DNA from: Bacillus subtilis
Lineage (GTDB): Bacteria > Bacillota > Bacilli > Bacillales > Bacillaceae_C
Direction: 5' to 3'
Length of the DNA: 64,000 nt
Assembly: GCF_008764245.1 (NCBI RefSeq)
Contig: NZ_VTQV01000001.1
Span: forward strand, 1 to 64,000
Part shown: one piece after another, positions 63,105 to 64,000 of the stretch
Position numbering within the stretch: position 1 is the stretch's first letter
How the letters are laid out: each line of letters opens with the position of its first letter
Program-made: the position numbers and the translations under genes
Notes under the pieces: generated by a model
Database searches by the model: none
What the model saw: only the letters and a program-made list of their open reading frames with translations
Told to the model about the DNA's origin: nothing

Positions 63105-63881
63105 TTATTTTAAAACACCTAATTTTACTCGTAGTTTATCCTTTTTTGTCATCCCAAGTATTTCTAGTAAAGTGCATCTTCCCAATCCTCTTACAGAGAC
63201 GACATCTCCTTGAGCACATTCAAAAGATGTTTGCTCGATGATCCCCCAATTTACCTTCGTCTTACCTTGTTGAATTAGAAGTTGTGCCTTGTTTCGAGAA
63301 ATTTGAAAAGCAGTTGCAGTCAGTGTATCTAAACGAAGTGAACTCATCGTAGTTTCTTTTTCTTTCCACTGTTCCTTTGGAGATAAGATCATAGCCAAAT
63401 CCTGTTTTTCAATCGATATTTTTGCCTTCCCGATTTGATTTAAATGGACACGGATATAATCTTCCATTGCAAGATCAGTTAAAAATTGAACTTGATCTTC
63501 ATGAATGATAATATCACCAAATTTTTCACGTTTTATTCCTAAGGACATAATGGATCCAAGAATCATCCTATGATCCAATTGGACAAACTTCTTTGGGTAG
63601 TTCATTTCATATAAGCCAATTTGGAAGTCTTCTACTGTTGGCTGATAATATTCAGGAAAAAGTAAAGCCCTTTTTCTTTCACATTGTTCTGTTCCGCCAA
63701 ATAATTGGTACTTTATTTCATTTTGCTCACCAATCATCGATCGCAAAATATATTGCTCGCGTGGATCTAAAAAGTCAGTTAGTTTAGGTGAATAGGTTTG
63801 ATCAACATATTCTCGCCAAGCGATGACTTGATCGATAAATTCCTTCTCCTCGGGACGAAAATGTTGATACACTTCAGACAT
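63105..63881 (-). CDS. ylmH: S4-domain RNA-binding protein YlmH
   Basis: YlmH is a 258-residue protein with an N-terminal YlmH-type domain and a C-terminal S4 RNA-binding domain. The S4 domain begins near 182 with SLRLDTLTATAFQISRNKAQLLIQ and includes GDVVSVRGLGRCTL. In B. subtilis YlmH has been reported to support RqcH-dependent ribosome quality control. The rqcH gene is also in this window. It lies 16 bp after ylmG and before divIVA, as in the sepF-ylmG-ylmH-divIVA cluster. Confidence 0.94.
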   Translation of the reverse strand: MSEVYQHFRPEEKEFIDQVIAWREYVDQTYSPKLTDFLDPREQYILRSMIGEQNEIKYQLFGGTEQCERKRALLFPEYYQPTVEDFQIGLYEMNYPKKFVQLDHRMILGSIMSLGIKREKFGDIIIHEDQVQFLTDLAMEDYIRVHLNQIGKAKISIEKQDLAMILSPKEQWKEKETTMSSLRLDTLTATAFQISRNKAQLLIQQGKTKVNWGIIEQTSFECAQGDVVSVRGLGRCTLLEILGMTKKDKLRVKLGVLK

Positions 63882-63897
63882 ATTTTCCTTCCTCCCT

Positions 63898-64000
63898 TTA
63901 GAACCACAATGCTAATGAATGTACCCCTCTTGCCGCAAGGTTTAAAACAAAAAAGGCAGCTAATGGAGAGATATCAATCATACCAATAGGCGGGATAAAT
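63898..64000 (-). CDS. ylmG: YggT family membrane protein YlmG, 3' end only
   Basis: The last 34 codons of a gene enter from the window edge. They read FIPPIGMIDISPLAAFFVLN followed by LAARGVHSLALWF and the stop TAA. The P-x-x-G-x-x-D-x-SP motif and hydrophobic helix are the C-terminus of YggT/YlmG proteins, small membrane proteins linked to the division-gene cluster. The 5' part lies outside the window. Position upstream of ylmH agrees. Confidence 0.88.
   Translation of the reverse strand, partial: FIPPIGMIDISPLAAFFVLNLAARGVHSLALWF

Overview
The window is a contiguous, AT-rich chromosomal core segment of an endospore-forming member of the Bacillaceae. Gene order follows the Bacillus subtilis divIVA-ileS-pyr-gmk-priA-prkC-rpmB-recG-fapR-smc-ffh-rplS-sucCD-topA-xerC neighbourhood, read on the minus strand. 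SpoVM (a 26-residue peptide too short for ordinary ORF calling), YlqG/YlqH, RemA, PyrR attenuators and a T-box upstream of ileS all support this placement. Only rpmB and rqcH are on the plus strand. I see no rRNA, tRNA, CRISPR array, prophage or intact insertion sequence.

Layout: 1-9.2 kb holds xerC, topA, dprA, sucD-sucC, ylqH-ylqG and rnhB. 9.2-16.5 kb holds rbgA, lepB, rplS, trmD, rimM, ylqD, khpA, rpsP, ffh, ylxM and ftsY (ribosome assembly and protein targeting). 16.6-24.7 kb holds smc, rnc and the fatty-acid/phospholipid set acpP, fabG, fabD, plsX, fapR, with a FapR operator in front. 24.9-32 kb holds recG, fakA, yloU, rpmB, spoVM, thiN, rpe and rsgA. 32-42 kb holds the prkC/prpC kinase-phosphatase pair, rsmB, fmt, priA, coaBC, rpoZ, gmk and remA. 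42-47 kb holds the Ca-type P-ATPase yloB and the divergent rqcH. 47-57.4 kb is the pyrimidine operon pyrR-B-C-AA-AB-K-D-F-E with two PyrR attenuators. 57.4-64 kb holds rluD, lspA, ileS with its T-box, divIVA, ylmH and the 3' end of ylmG.

Most of this is conserved housekeeping sequence. The strongest anomaly is PyrAA, the glutaminase subunit of the pyrimidine-operon carbamoyl-phosphate synthetase. Two of its three catalytic residues are replaced (Cys to Gly at residue 246, His to Gln at residue 331) while the rest of the protein is intact. This predicts a subunit that cannot hydrolyse glutamine. A second item is the YlqG/YlqH pair, which looks like FliK C-terminal and FlhB C-terminal modules standing alone outside a flagellar operon.

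The intergenic space is rich in repeats: a ~150-bp inverted-repeat-ended element in two opposite copies, a dispersed GCGCAAGCGC-containing family found at about seven sites, and a 4 x 52-bp tandem array before the pyr promoter. Compared with the B. subtilis order as I remember it, several genes are absent from their usual slots (trmFO, def, rlmN, yloC, sdaAB/sdaAA, pyrP, ylyA). In two cases (trmFO, def) the slot is occupied by a copy of the dispersed repeat.
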